DNA of 5,163 nucleotides, from assembly GCA_030824835.1 (NCBI GenBank), contig JAPJRA010000329.1, forward strand, positions 1 to 5,163, given 5' to 3'. How positions within the stretch are numbered: position 1 is the stretch's first letter; every line of letters begins with the position of its first letter. Origin of the DNA: Geminicoccaceae bacterium. GTDB lineage: Bacteria > Pseudomonadota > Alphaproteobacteria > Geminicoccales > Geminicoccaceae. Below are positions 1 through 5,163 of this stretch, in pieces. The notes under the pieces are model-generated. The model ran no database searches, was not told the origin of the DNA, and saw nothing but the letters and a program-made list of their open reading frames with translations. The translations under genes and the position numbers were made by a program.

Positions 1-124
1 GGCCAACGATCCGCGCAATCGTCGCCTGTCGGTGGTCCTGCTGCATGGCGCCGACGCCGGTCCGCGCGGAGGGACGGGCACGCCGGCCAATGGTGCGCAA
101 CGGGCCGGCGGGGGTGGCAATTGA
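1..124 (+). CDS. motB: MotB/OmpA-family flagellar motor protein, C-terminal end (partial)
   Basis: Only the last 40 codons and the TGA stop (122-124) are inside the window; the reading frame begins at base 2. The visible peptide opens with ANDPRNRRLSVVLLHG. The D-P-x-N-R-R-x-S-x-x-L signature is typical of the end of the peptidoglycan-binding OmpA-like domain of MotB, the stator protein that anchors the flagellar motor to the cell wall. After it comes a tail of about 24 residues rich in Gly, Ala and Pro and ending in GGGGN, which looks unstructured. The family assignment rests on this one short motif, so another OmpA-domain protein is possible. The next gene starts 56 bases downstream on the same strand, with no convincing terminator hairpin between them. 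Confidence 0.6.
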   Translation, partial: ANDPRNRRLSVVLLHGADAGPRGGTGTPANGAQRAGGGGN

Positions 125-170
125 CGGCGCCGGTGGCAGCGGTTAACGGTCGCCGCGAACGAAGCTTTTC

Positions 171-176
171 GAGGTG
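171..176 (+). promoter_or_regulatory. Ribosome binding site of the alpha/beta hydrolase
   Basis: GAGGTG lies 4 bases before the ATG at 181. The spacing is short but workable. It favours ATG 181 over the GTG at 174, which overlaps the site itself and opens a different, non-homologous frame. Confidence 0.5.
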
Positions 177-180
177 ACGC

Positions 181-1146
181 ATGGCCGCGCCGGCGTTCGC
201 CGCAGCCCCGCCGCGACCCGGGCCGACATCGGACGGTGGGCTCGAGCTGGAATATGTGACCGTCGAGGGCATGCGCGTGCGCCTGGGTCACCGGCCGGCG
301 ACAAGGAGGGCGCAGCCGCGCGCCACGGTCGTGGTGCTCCCGGGACGTGCCGAGTTCATCGAGAAATATGGCGAGACGTTGGACCAGCTCGACGAGCTCG
401 GGTTCGCCAGCGCCATACTCGACTGGCGTGGCCAGGGCGGCTCCGACCGCTATCTGGCCTGGCGGTTGCGGGGACATGTGCCCCAGGTCGAGGCCTATCT
501 GGCCGATCTCGATGCGGTCATGGCACGGCTGGAACAGCTGGACCTGCCGCGGCCATTCTTCATGCTGGCGCACTCGATGGGTGGGCATATCGGCCTGCGC
601 TACATGCATGCGCACCCCGATGTCTTCGCCGCGGCGGCGATGACCGCGCCCATGTTCGGCATCAACCTCAACGCGATGCCGGAACGCCTCGCGGGTGCCA
701 TCTGCCGGATGGCGATCGGGCTCGGCGCGGGTCGTGCCTATGCCCCCGGCCAGAGCGATTTCGACCTCGACCGGCGCCGCTTCGAAGGCAACCGGCTCAC
801 CTCGTGCCCAGAGCATTTCGCGAGTCTGGGGCGGCAGCTGGCGACGGCGCCGGAGCTGGCGCTGGGGGGTGTGACCTACTCGTGGCTCGGCGCGGCGCTG
901 CGCTCGATCGCCCTGATCCGACGGCGCGGCTACCTCGAGAGCATCGCCACGCCGATCCTGGTATGTCAGGCGGGCCTCGAGCGGATCGTCTCCAACCGGG
1001 CGCAGGTCGAATGCGTGCGCCGCCTGCCGCGGGCACGGTTGGCCGTGTTCGCCGACGCGCGCCACGAGCTGCTGTGCGAGCGCGCGCCGGTGCGACAGCG
1101 CCTGTTCGCGACCATCGACGGCTTCCTGGCCGAGAACCTCAACTGA
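181..1146 (+). CDS. PldB-like alpha/beta hydrolase (putative lysophospholipase)
   Basis: The 321-residue protein is a serine hydrolase of the alpha/beta fold that resembles lysophospholipase L2 (PldB) and monoglyceride lipases, which cleave acyl esters of lysolipids. The early strand and oxyanion-region motif VVVLPGRAEFIEKYGE (about 50-65) matches the PldB pattern. DWRGQGGSDR (81-90) is the conserved loop after strand 4. The nucleophile elbow is LAHSMGG with Ser132. Ala instead of Gly before the His-Ser is also the PldB form as I recall it. The likely acid is Glu267 in AGLERIVSN, where many relatives have Asp, and the catalytic His is His295 in ARHELLCE. The N-terminus (MAAPAFAAAPPRPGP) is Ala/Pro-rich but lacks the charged start and hydrophobic core of a good signal peptide, so a cytoplasmic or peripheral location is likely. 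The true substrate cannot be read from the sequence. The stop overlaps the end of the convergent glycosylase gene. Confidence 0.85.
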   Translation: MAAPAFAAAPPRPGPTSDGGLELEYVTVEGMRVRLGHRPATRRAQPRATVVVLPGRAEFIEKYGETLDQLDELGFASAILDWRGQGGSDRYLAWRLRGHVPQVEAYLADLDAVMARLEQLDLPRPFFMLAHSMGGHIGLRYMHAHPDVFAAAAMTAPMFGINLNAMPERLAGAICRMAIGLGAGRAYAPGQSDFDLDRRRFEGNRLTSCPEHFASLGRQLATAPELALGGVTYSWLGAALRSIALIRRRGYLESIATPILVCQAGLERIVSNRAQVECVRRLPRARLAVFADARHELLCERAPVRQRLFATIDGFLAENLN

Positions 1147-1801
1147 AGTCCGTTGCCGCCGGCTTCGGGACCTGCAGCAGCTCGGCGGCTCGCCGCACCA
1201 CCGTGTCGAACATGGCGACGGTAAGCCGCCCGGTGTTCACGTTGTAGCGCGAGGTGTGGAAGCTGGAGAGCAGCGTCTGCCCGCCAGGGAGCCGATGCTC
1301 GGCCCCATGGTGGAACGGGAAGCCCTTCAGCGGCAGACCGTGGGCCCGCAGCACCGTCTCGTGAGCGATGCGCCCCAGCGCCAGAACGACGCAAGGCGCC
1401 GAGTCGCCGCCGAGCTCGCCTGCCAGGAACGGGCGACAGTTGGCGATCTCGGCCGGGAGCGGGCGGTTCGCCGGGGGCACGCAACGGACGGCGTAGCTGA
1501 TGCGGCAGTCGGGCAATGCCAGCCCGTCGTCGATCCGTGCGGCGAAGCCGCCCGTCGCCAGCCCGTGGCGAAGCAGGGCCGGATAGAGAACCTCGCCGGC
1601 AAAGTCGCCGGTGAACGGCCGTCCCGTCCGATTGGCGCCGCGCAATCCCGGCGCCAGGCCGACCACGAGCAACCGCGCCCCGGCGGCACCGAACGATGGC
1701 ACCGGGGCGTTGAACCAAGTTGGCTCCAACATCTGCTGGGAGAGGCGGAACTCACGCAACCGCGGACACAGGCCGCACGTCGCGTCCGGTTGCGGTCGCA
1801 A
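1139..1801 (-). CDS. Family 5 (UDGb-type) uracil-DNA glycosylase
   Basis: The 220-residue protein excises uracil, and probably other deaminated bases, from DNA to begin base-excision repair. Motif A is GLAPGLRGANRTGRPFTGD (48-66). The water-activating Asp or Asn of other UDG families is missing there, which defines family 5. The second active-site motif is SSFHTSRYNVNTGRLT (179-194), with His182. Four cysteines fit the iron-sulfur cluster of families 4 and 5: Cys9 and Cys12 (CGLC), then Cys107 and Cys122 (C-x14-C around VPPANRPLP). Cys99 and Cys137 are additional. The start is TTG at 1799-1801. It is supported by an SD at ideal distance and by the need to include Cys9 and Cys12, because the next Met is residue 24, after both cysteines. 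The gene begins 5 bases after the NYN gene and is probably expressed from that gene's promoter. Its last 8 bases overlap the convergent hydrolase gene. Family assignment is firm; substrate range is inferred. Confidence 0.9.
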   Translation of the reverse strand: MRPQPDATCGLCPRLREFRLSQQMLEPTWFNAPVPSFGAAGARLLVVGLAPGLRGANRTGRPFTGDFAGEVLYPALLRHGLATGGFAARIDDGLALPDCRISYAVRCVPPANRPLPAEIANCRPFLAGELGGDSAPCVVLALGRIAHETVLRAHGLPLKGFPFHHGAEHRLPGGQTLLSSFHTSRYNVNTGRLTVAMFDTVVRRAAELLQVPKPAATDFS

Positions 1802-1806
1802 GCCGG

Positions 1807-2439
1807 CTAGGCCTCCTCGTCGTCGAACTCGCCGTCATCGTCCACGGGCAGCCCGGCGCCCATGCGCGAGCCGTCGTCGTGCCGAGCCTGGTATTCGCGC
1901 GCGACCCGCCCCTGCAGCTCGGACAGATCGAGGAAGAAATCCGCCTGACGCCGAAGCTCGTCGGCAACCATCGGCGGTTGGGTCCGAATGGTGCTGATGA
2001 CTGTGACACGCACGCCCTGGCGCTGGACCGCCTCCACCAGCCGGCGGAAGTCACCGTCGCCGGAGATCAGCACGATGTGGGTTGCCTGGCGGCTCATCTC
2101 CATGACGTCGACGGCGATCTCGACGTCCATGTTGCCCTTGTACTTGCGCCGCCCGGTCGCCTGTGTGAACTCCTTCAATGGCTTGGTCACCATGGTGTAG
2201 CCATTGTAGTCGAGCCAGTCGACCAGCGGTCGGATAGGCGAATACTCCTGTTCGTCCAGAAGAGCCGTGTAGTAATAAGCGCGGATGAAGCGGCAGTCGG
2301 CTGCGAGGGTCTGCAGCAGACGCTTGTAGTCGATGTCGAATCCAAGCGCCTTGGCAGCCTGATACAGGTTCGCGCCGTCAATGAATACGGCGACGCGGTC
2401 GTCCGGGTGGAACAACCGCTCCGGGGCAGCTATGCCCAT
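1807..2439 (-). CDS. LabA/NYN (PIN-like) domain protein, putative ribonuclease
   Basis: The 210-residue protein carries a NYN domain (LabA/DUF88 family), a PIN-like fold that usually acts as a metal-dependent RNase. Counting from the ATG at 2437-2439, the acidic metal-site residues are all present: Asp21 and Asn24 in VFIDGANLY, Asp105 and Asp111 in KGNMDVEIAVDVM, and Asp128 and Asp130 in SGDGDF. FDIDYKRLL (34-42) and AYYYTALLDEQEYS (54-67) are further family features. The NYN fold ends near residue 175. The rest is a charged tail ending in an acidic run (DDDGEFDDEEA). A TTG start 15 bases upstream is possible, but the ATG has GGAG at 9 bases and the best promoter would put transcription start near the TTG. 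The gene leads a two-gene unit with the glycosylase and diverges from rpoZ. Its cellular RNA target is unknown. Confidence 0.85.
   Translation of the reverse strand: MGIAAPERLFHPDDRVAVFIDGANLYQAAKALGFDIDYKRLLQTLAADCRFIRAYYYTALLDEQEYSPIRPLVDWLDYNGYTMVTKPLKEFTQATGRRKYKGNMDVEIAVDVMEMSRQATHIVLISGDGDFRRLVEAVQRQGVRVTVISTIRTQPPMVADELRRQADFFLDLSELQGRVAREYQARHDDGSRMGAGLPVDDDGEFDDEEA
1811..1817 (-). promoter_or_regulatory. Ribosome binding site of the uracil-DNA glycosylase, inside the NYN gene end
   Basis: GAGGAGG on the minus strand sits 9 bases before the TTG start at 1801. It is formed by the codons for the last Glu-Glu-Ala of the upstream NYN protein. It is the strongest SD-like site in the window and decides in favour of the TTG start. 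It also suggests translational coupling. Confidence 0.75.
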
Positions 2440-2448
2440 CTTGATGAA

Positions 2449-2452
2449 CTCC
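2449..2452 (-). promoter_or_regulatory. Ribosome binding site of the NYN gene
   Basis: GGAG on the minus strand lies 9 bases before the ATG at 2437-2439. The alternative TTG at 2452-2454 overlaps this site and has no comparable SD of its own, so the ATG is preferred. Confidence 0.55.
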
Positions 2453-2459
2453 AAAAAAG

Positions 2460-2488
2460 ATAATCCGAAAGGACTAGTGGACCGTAAA
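2460..2488 (-). promoter_or_regulatory. Candidate sigma-70-type promoter for the NYN-UDG unit
   Basis: Read on the minus strand, TTTACG (2483-2488, -35) and GATTAT (2460-2465, -10) are separated by exactly 17 bases. Each matches the sigma-70 consensus at 4 of 6 positions. The -10 lies in an AT-rich island within GC-rich DNA. Transcription would start near 2453, leaving a leader of about 14 bases with the SD at its very start. This was found by eye and has not been scored. Confidence 0.45.
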
Positions 2489-2530
2489 CGCCCGAGCTGG
2501 CCTCGGCAACAGGACTCAGCCGGGGGATGG

Positions 2531-2550
2531 CACGAAATCGTGTGATATCA
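2531..2550. repeat. Two adjacent palindromes, possible operator
   Basis: CACGAAATCGTG (2531-2542) has perfect 5-base arms around a central AA. It is directly followed by TGATATCA (2543-2550), a perfect 8-base palindrome. They lie about 45 bases upstream of the candidate NYN -35 box and about 65 bases upstream of the candidate rpoZ -35 box, a position suited to a shared regulator. No known regulator motif is recognised, and chance occurrence is possible. Confidence 0.35.
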
Positions 2551-2616
2551 GCATCTGCCGACGGGGAATGCAACCTTTGGATGCGTGTCGCGGCATGGCG
2601 GCAAACCGTGCCGACT

Positions 2617-2646
2617 TTGCACTTCGCCGGCTCGACGCCATCTAAC
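2617..2646 (+). promoter_or_regulatory. Candidate promoter for rpoZ-rsh
   Basis: TTGCAC (2617-2622) and TCTAAC (2641-2646) are separated by 18 bases and resemble -35 and -10 boxes (4 of 6 matches each). The start would fall near 2653, giving a leader of about 100 bases. A competing reading is TTGCCT (2682-2687) with GATAAA (2703-2708), but its 15-base spacing is short. Neither is strong. Confidence 0.25.
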
Positions 2647-2681
2647 GGTGCACGGGGCCGTGCCTTTGCCGTCTGCGCCGT

Positions 2682-2697
2682 TTGCCTGTAGCGGCAA
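2682..2697 (+). repeat. Short inverted repeat in the presumed rpoZ leader
   Basis: TTGCC (2682-2686) and GGCAA (2693-2697) form perfect 5-base arms around a 6-base loop, about 43 bases before the rpoZ SD. No U-run follows, so it is not a standard terminator. It may be a weak leader hairpin or a protein site, or chance. Confidence 0.25.
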
Positions 2698-2752
2698 GTT
2701 CAGATAAACGAGACACAACCCGCCATTCCGCCGATCATCGGAGTCCGCCATC

Positions 2753-3112
2753 ATGGCACGTATCACCGTTGAAGACTGCGTCCTGCGCGTGCCCAGCCGT
2801 TTTGAGCTGGTGATGCTGTCCGCGCAGCGCGCCCGCGACATTTCCGCGGGCTCCCAGCTGTCGATCGACCGCGACAACGACAAAAACCCGGTCGTTGCCC
2901 TGCGCGAGATCGCCGACGGCACCATCGATCTCGATCATCTTCGCTACGAGCTGATTCACGGCCTGCGCCGCCATGTCGATCTCGAGCCCGAGACTCCGAT
3001 GGACCTTGCGGAGGAGCTGGAGTCGCTGATTCCGCCACAGGAAGCCGGCATCGTCGCGCCGATGCCCGATGGCGTGAGCTACAGCGAGTTCAATCTCGCG
3101 GACGAGGACTGA
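2753..3112 (+). CDS. rpoZ: DNA-directed RNA polymerase omega subunit
   Basis: The 119-residue protein is the small omega subunit, which binds the C-terminal part of beta-prime and helps assemble and stabilise RNA polymerase. The conserved core fills the first 60 residues: MARITVEDC at the N-terminus, VPSRFELVMLSAQRAR (13-28) and DRDNDKNPVVALREIA (39-54). The usual Asn of the VPNRFELV motif is Ser here. After the core comes an acidic, proline-containing extension of about 60 residues ending in NLADED, as expected for longer alphaproteobacterial omegas. The ATG is preceded by GGAG (2740-2743) at 9 bases. In E. coli the N-terminal MAR residues of omega help form ppGpp site 1, and they are kept here. 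rsh follows after 49 bases on the same strand, so the two are probably one operon. Confidence 0.95.
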   Translation: MARITVEDCVLRVPSRFELVMLSAQRARDISAGSQLSIDRDNDKNPVVALREIADGTIDLDHLRYELIHGLRRHVDLEPETPMDLAEELESLIPPQEAGIVAPMPDGVSYSEFNLADED

Positions 3113-3150
3113 GCCCGCGGCCGACGGCACGACGCTCGCGCGGCGGGACG

Positions 3151-3156
3151 GGGAGG
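3151..3156 (+). promoter_or_regulatory. Ribosome binding site of rsh
   Basis: GGGAGG lies 5 bases before the ATG at 3162. It supports this start over the GTG at 3258-3260, which has no good SD although it lies closer to where related proteins usually begin. Confidence 0.6.
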
Positions 3157-3161
3157 CGCCC

Positions 3162-5163
3162 ATGACCTCCGGGGAGACGGTCGAGCTGCTGCAGCGACCC
3201 GCGGCCCCGGTCGTCGTGCCGCTCCCGGTGGCGGCTCCGGCCAAGCCGCGGCGGCAGGTGATCCGCCAGTACGAGCTGGTCGAGCGGGTCAAGGCCTACG
3301 ACCCGGACGCGGACGAGGATCTGCTCAATCGCGCCTACGTGTTCGCGATGAAGGCGCACGGCTCGCAGCTGCGCGCCTCGGGCGACCCCTATTTCCACCA
3401 CCCCGTCGAGGTCGCCGGCATCCTCACCGGCTTCCGGCTCGACAGCGCCTCGATCGCCACCGCCCTGCTGCATGACACGGTCGAGGACACCGGTGCCACG
3501 CTCGACGAGATCGAGCGCCTGTTCGGGCGGACCGTGGCCCGGCTGGTCGATGGCGTCACCAAGCTCAACCGGCTCGAGCTGCAGTCGGCGCACACCGCGC
3601 AGGCCGAGAATTTCCGCAAGCTGCTGCTGGCGATGTCCGAGGACATCCGCGTGCTGCTGGTCAAGCTCGCGGACCGCCTGCACAACATGCGCACGCTGCA
3701 TTTCATCAAGAACCCCGACAAGCGTCGACGCATCGCCGCCGAGACCATGGAGATCTACGCGCCGCTCGCCGAGCGGATCGGGATGGAGACGCTCAAGGCC
3801 GAGCTCGAGGACCTGGCTTTCGCGGAGCTCCGTCCGGATGCCCGTGACAGCGTGTTGCACCGGCTGCGCCATCTGCGGCAGGGCGACGTCGATCTCGTCG
3901 ATCGCATCGTGGCCGAGCTGACCCAGGTGCTGAAGGCGGCCGGGATCGAGGCCGAGATCTTCGGCCGCGAGAAGACGCCCTACTCGATCTGGCGCAAGAT
4001 GGAGCGCAAGAACGTCGCCTTCGAGCAGCTGTCGGACATCATGGCGTTCCGCGTCCATGTCGACAGCCTGCCCACCTGCTATGCTGCCCTGGGTGTCGTG
4101 CATGGCGCCTATCACATGCTCCCGGGGCGCTTCAAAGATTTCATCAGCACGCCCAAGCCCAACGGCTACCGGTCGCTGCACACCACGATCATCGGGCCGG
4201 AGCGGCGCAAGATCGAGGTACAGATCCGGACCCGCGACATGCATGAGCTGTCCGAGCTCGGCGTGGCCGCGCACTGGGCCTACAAGCAGGGTGCTCAAGC
4301 GCCCGAGGGGCGGCAATATCGCTGGATACGCGAGCTCCTAGACATTCTGGAGCACGCCGCCGGCCCCGAGGAGTTCCTCGAGAACACCAAGCTGGAGATG
4401 TTCCAGGACCAGGTGTTCTGTTTCACGCCGAAAGGTGACCTGATCGCGCTGCCGCGCGGTGCGACGCCGGTGGACTTCGCCTACGCGGTCCATTCGCAGG
4501 TCGGGGATCGCTGTGTCGGTGCCAAGATCGACGGCCGGATGGTGCAGCTGCGTGCCCAGCTGCAGAACGGCGACCAGGTCGAGATCATTACCAGCAAGAG
4601 CGGGACGCCCTCGCCCGAGTGGGAGCGACTGGTCGTCACCGGCAAGGCCCGGGCGCGGATCCGCCGGCATCTGCGGCTGCGCCAGCGCGACGAGCATGTG
4701 GCCGGCGGCCGTGACCAGCTGGGCAAGGCCGCCCGCCAGGAGCAGGTGACGGTGACGGAAAAGCAGCTCGAGCGCGCGCTCGACAGCCTGCACCAGAAAT
4801 CGGTCGAGGACCTGCTGGCGGCCATCGGCGACAGCCTCGTCAGTGCGCGCACGGTGTTGGAGACCGTCTATCCCGAGCTGAAGCGCGCCGAGGCGCGCAA
4901 GGACGAGATCGATACCCGGGTCGTGTCGTTGCGGCGGCCGACGCCGCCGCCGCCGGCTTCTAACGCGCCGCTGATCGGGTTGCCCGCCGGCGTCGCGTTC
5001 CAGTTCGCCCGATGCTGCCGGCCGGTGCCGGGCGATGCAATCGCCGGGCTGATCCGTACCGGGCGACCGGTAAGTGTCCACCGCGCCGAATGCGCGGTGC
5101 TCACCCGCACGCAGGCGCCGGAGCACCGTCTGCTCGACCTGGGTTGGAACGCGAGCCAAATCC
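3162..5163 (+). CDS. rsh: Bifunctional (p)ppGpp synthetase/hydrolase, Rel/SpoT family (3' end outside window)
   Basis: The 667 visible codons belong to the long RelA-SpoT homolog (also named relA or spoT), which makes (p)ppGpp from ATP and GDP/GTP and also hydrolyses it. The HD hydrolase domain (about 55-205) keeps His80 (FHHPVEVA), His104-Asp105 and Glu108-Asp109 (LLHDTVEDT), and Asp171 (LADRLHNM), so hydrolysis should be active. The synthetase domain (about 260-375) keeps GREKTPYS (268-275), Asp292 (DIMAFR), RFKD (323-326) and Glu352 (EVQIRT). RFKD, rather than the EXDD of RelA-type synthetases, is the bifunctional signature. A TGS domain spans about 416-478. A helical region and a proline-rich linker (PTPPPPA, 593-599) lead to the zinc-finger/CC domain with Cys618, Cys619, His640 and Cys644. 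The final ACT domain is beyond the edge. A Pro/Ala-rich stretch of about 32 residues precedes the usual N-terminus (QYELVERVKAYD). It probably shares an operon with rpoZ. Confidence 0.95.
   Translation, partial: MTSGETVELLQRPAAPVVVPLPVAAPAKPRRQVIRQYELVERVKAYDPDADEDLLNRAYVFAMKAHGSQLRASGDPYFHHPVEVAGILTGFRLDSASIATALLHDTVEDTGATLDEIERLFGRTVARLVDGVTKLNRLELQSAHTAQAENFRKLLLAMSEDIRVLLVKLADRLHNMRTLHFIKNPDKRRRIAAETMEIYAPLAERIGMETLKAELEDLAFAELRPDARDSVLHRLRHLRQGDVDLVDRIVAELTQVLKAAGIEAEIFGREKTPYSIWRKMERKNVAFEQLSDIMAFRVHVDSLPTCYAALGVVHGAYHMLPGRFKDFISTPKPNGYRSLHTTIIGPERRKIEVQIRTRDMHELSELGVAAHWAYKQGAQAPEGRQYRWIRELLDILEHAAGPEEFLENTKLEMFQDQVFCFTPKGDLIALPRGATPVDFAYAVHSQVGDRCVGAKIDGRMVQLRAQLQNGDQVEIITSKSGTPSPEWERLVVTGKARARIRRHLRLRQRDEHVAGGRDQLGKAARQEQVTVTEKQLERALDSLHQKSVEDLLAAIGDSLVSARTVLETVYPELKRAEARKDEIDTRVVSLRRPTPPPPASNAPLIGLPAGVAFQFARCCRPVPGDAIAGLIRTGRPVSVHRAECAVLTRTQAPEHRLLDLGWNASQI

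Larger units (their letters stand above)
2440..2752. other. Divergent intergenic region between the NYN gene and rpoZ
   Basis: About 313 bases carry no gene I can support. The left edge is AT-rich and holds the minus-strand promoter candidate. Near 2492-2506 is a small hairpin (CCGAG and CTCGG arms, 5-base loop). At 2531-2550 two palindromes stand back to back. A possible rpoZ promoter lies near 2617-2646, followed by a TTGCC/GGCAA inverted repeat (2682-2697) in the presumed rpoZ leader. Short frames of 25 codons (from 2568) and 36 codons (from 2581) exist, but they lack a properly spaced SD and recognisable content. Confidence 0.7.

Noticed and set aside
174..1247. 357-codon + strand frame starting at GTG 174
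   Set aside because: It overlaps the hydrolase in another frame, its start overlaps the hydrolase SD, and its product is Arg/Ala/Gly-rich without motifs, whereas the hydrolase frame has a complete catalytic triad.
1720..2463. 247-codon + strand frame
   Set aside because: Antisense to the NYN gene, whose metal-site motifs are complete.
2492..2506. CCGAG/CTCGG hairpin as a terminator
   Set aside because: Only five base pairs, no U-run on either strand, and no gene ending nearby.
2568..2691. Two small + strand frames (25 codons from 2568, 36 codons from 2581) in the intergenic region
   Set aside because: The GGGG stretch lies directly against the first ATG and about 14 bases before the second, so neither has a usable SD. 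The peptides show no transmembrane or attenuator-like content.
3090..4316. 408-codon open frame on the minus strand
   Set aside because: It lies almost wholly antisense to the rsh gene, which has intact HD and synthetase motifs. The peptide shows no recognisable domain, and its open length follows from the GC-rich codon pattern.
4338..5159. 273-codon open frame on the minus strand
   Set aside because: Antisense shadow of the TGS-to-zinc-finger part of rsh, with low-complexity Arg/Leu/Gly-rich content and no domain.

Overview
The window is high-GC DNA (roughly two thirds G+C by eye) from what looks like an alphaproteobacterium, most likely a Rhodospirillales-type lineage. Three things point there. 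The omega subunit has the alphaproteobacterial form (MARITVEDC... with DRDNDKNPVVALREIA). The stringent-response enzyme resembles alphaproteobacterial Rel/Rsh proteins (QYELVERVKAYDPDADEDLLNRAY region). The gene order uracil-DNA glycosylase / NYN-domain protein / rpoZ / rsh is, from memory, common in that class. Genus-level placement is inference.

Layout. Positions 1-124 hold the last 40 codons of a MotB/OmpA-type flagellar stator protein on the + strand. A PldB-like alpha/beta hydrolase follows on the same strand (181-1146). It meets a minus-strand pair tail to tail with an 8-base overlap: a family 5 (UDGb-type) uracil-DNA glycosylase (1139-1801, TTG start), transcribed after a LabA/NYN-domain putative ribonuclease (1807-2439). 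About 310 bases of divergent promoter region (2440-2752) separate this pair from the + strand pair rpoZ (2753-3112) and rsh (3162 to beyond the right edge). The rsh gene encodes a bifunctional (p)ppGpp synthetase/hydrolase and is cut in its C-terminal regulatory part.

How the genes relate. The NYN and UDG genes are 5 bases apart, and the glycosylase ribosome binding site lies inside the end of the NYN gene, so they are very probably co-transcribed. rpoZ and rsh are 49 bases apart with no visible terminator. One product makes and destroys ppGpp, and the other forms part of a ppGpp-binding site on RNA polymerase, as known in Escherichia coli. The two left-hand genes have no evident functional tie to the rest.

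I see no mobile element, CRISPR array, tRNA, rRNA or obviously novel system. The least explained DNA is the divergent intergenic region, with two adjacent palindromes and a good minus-strand promoter candidate. The long minus-strand open frames over rsh and hydrolase are high-GC shadows.
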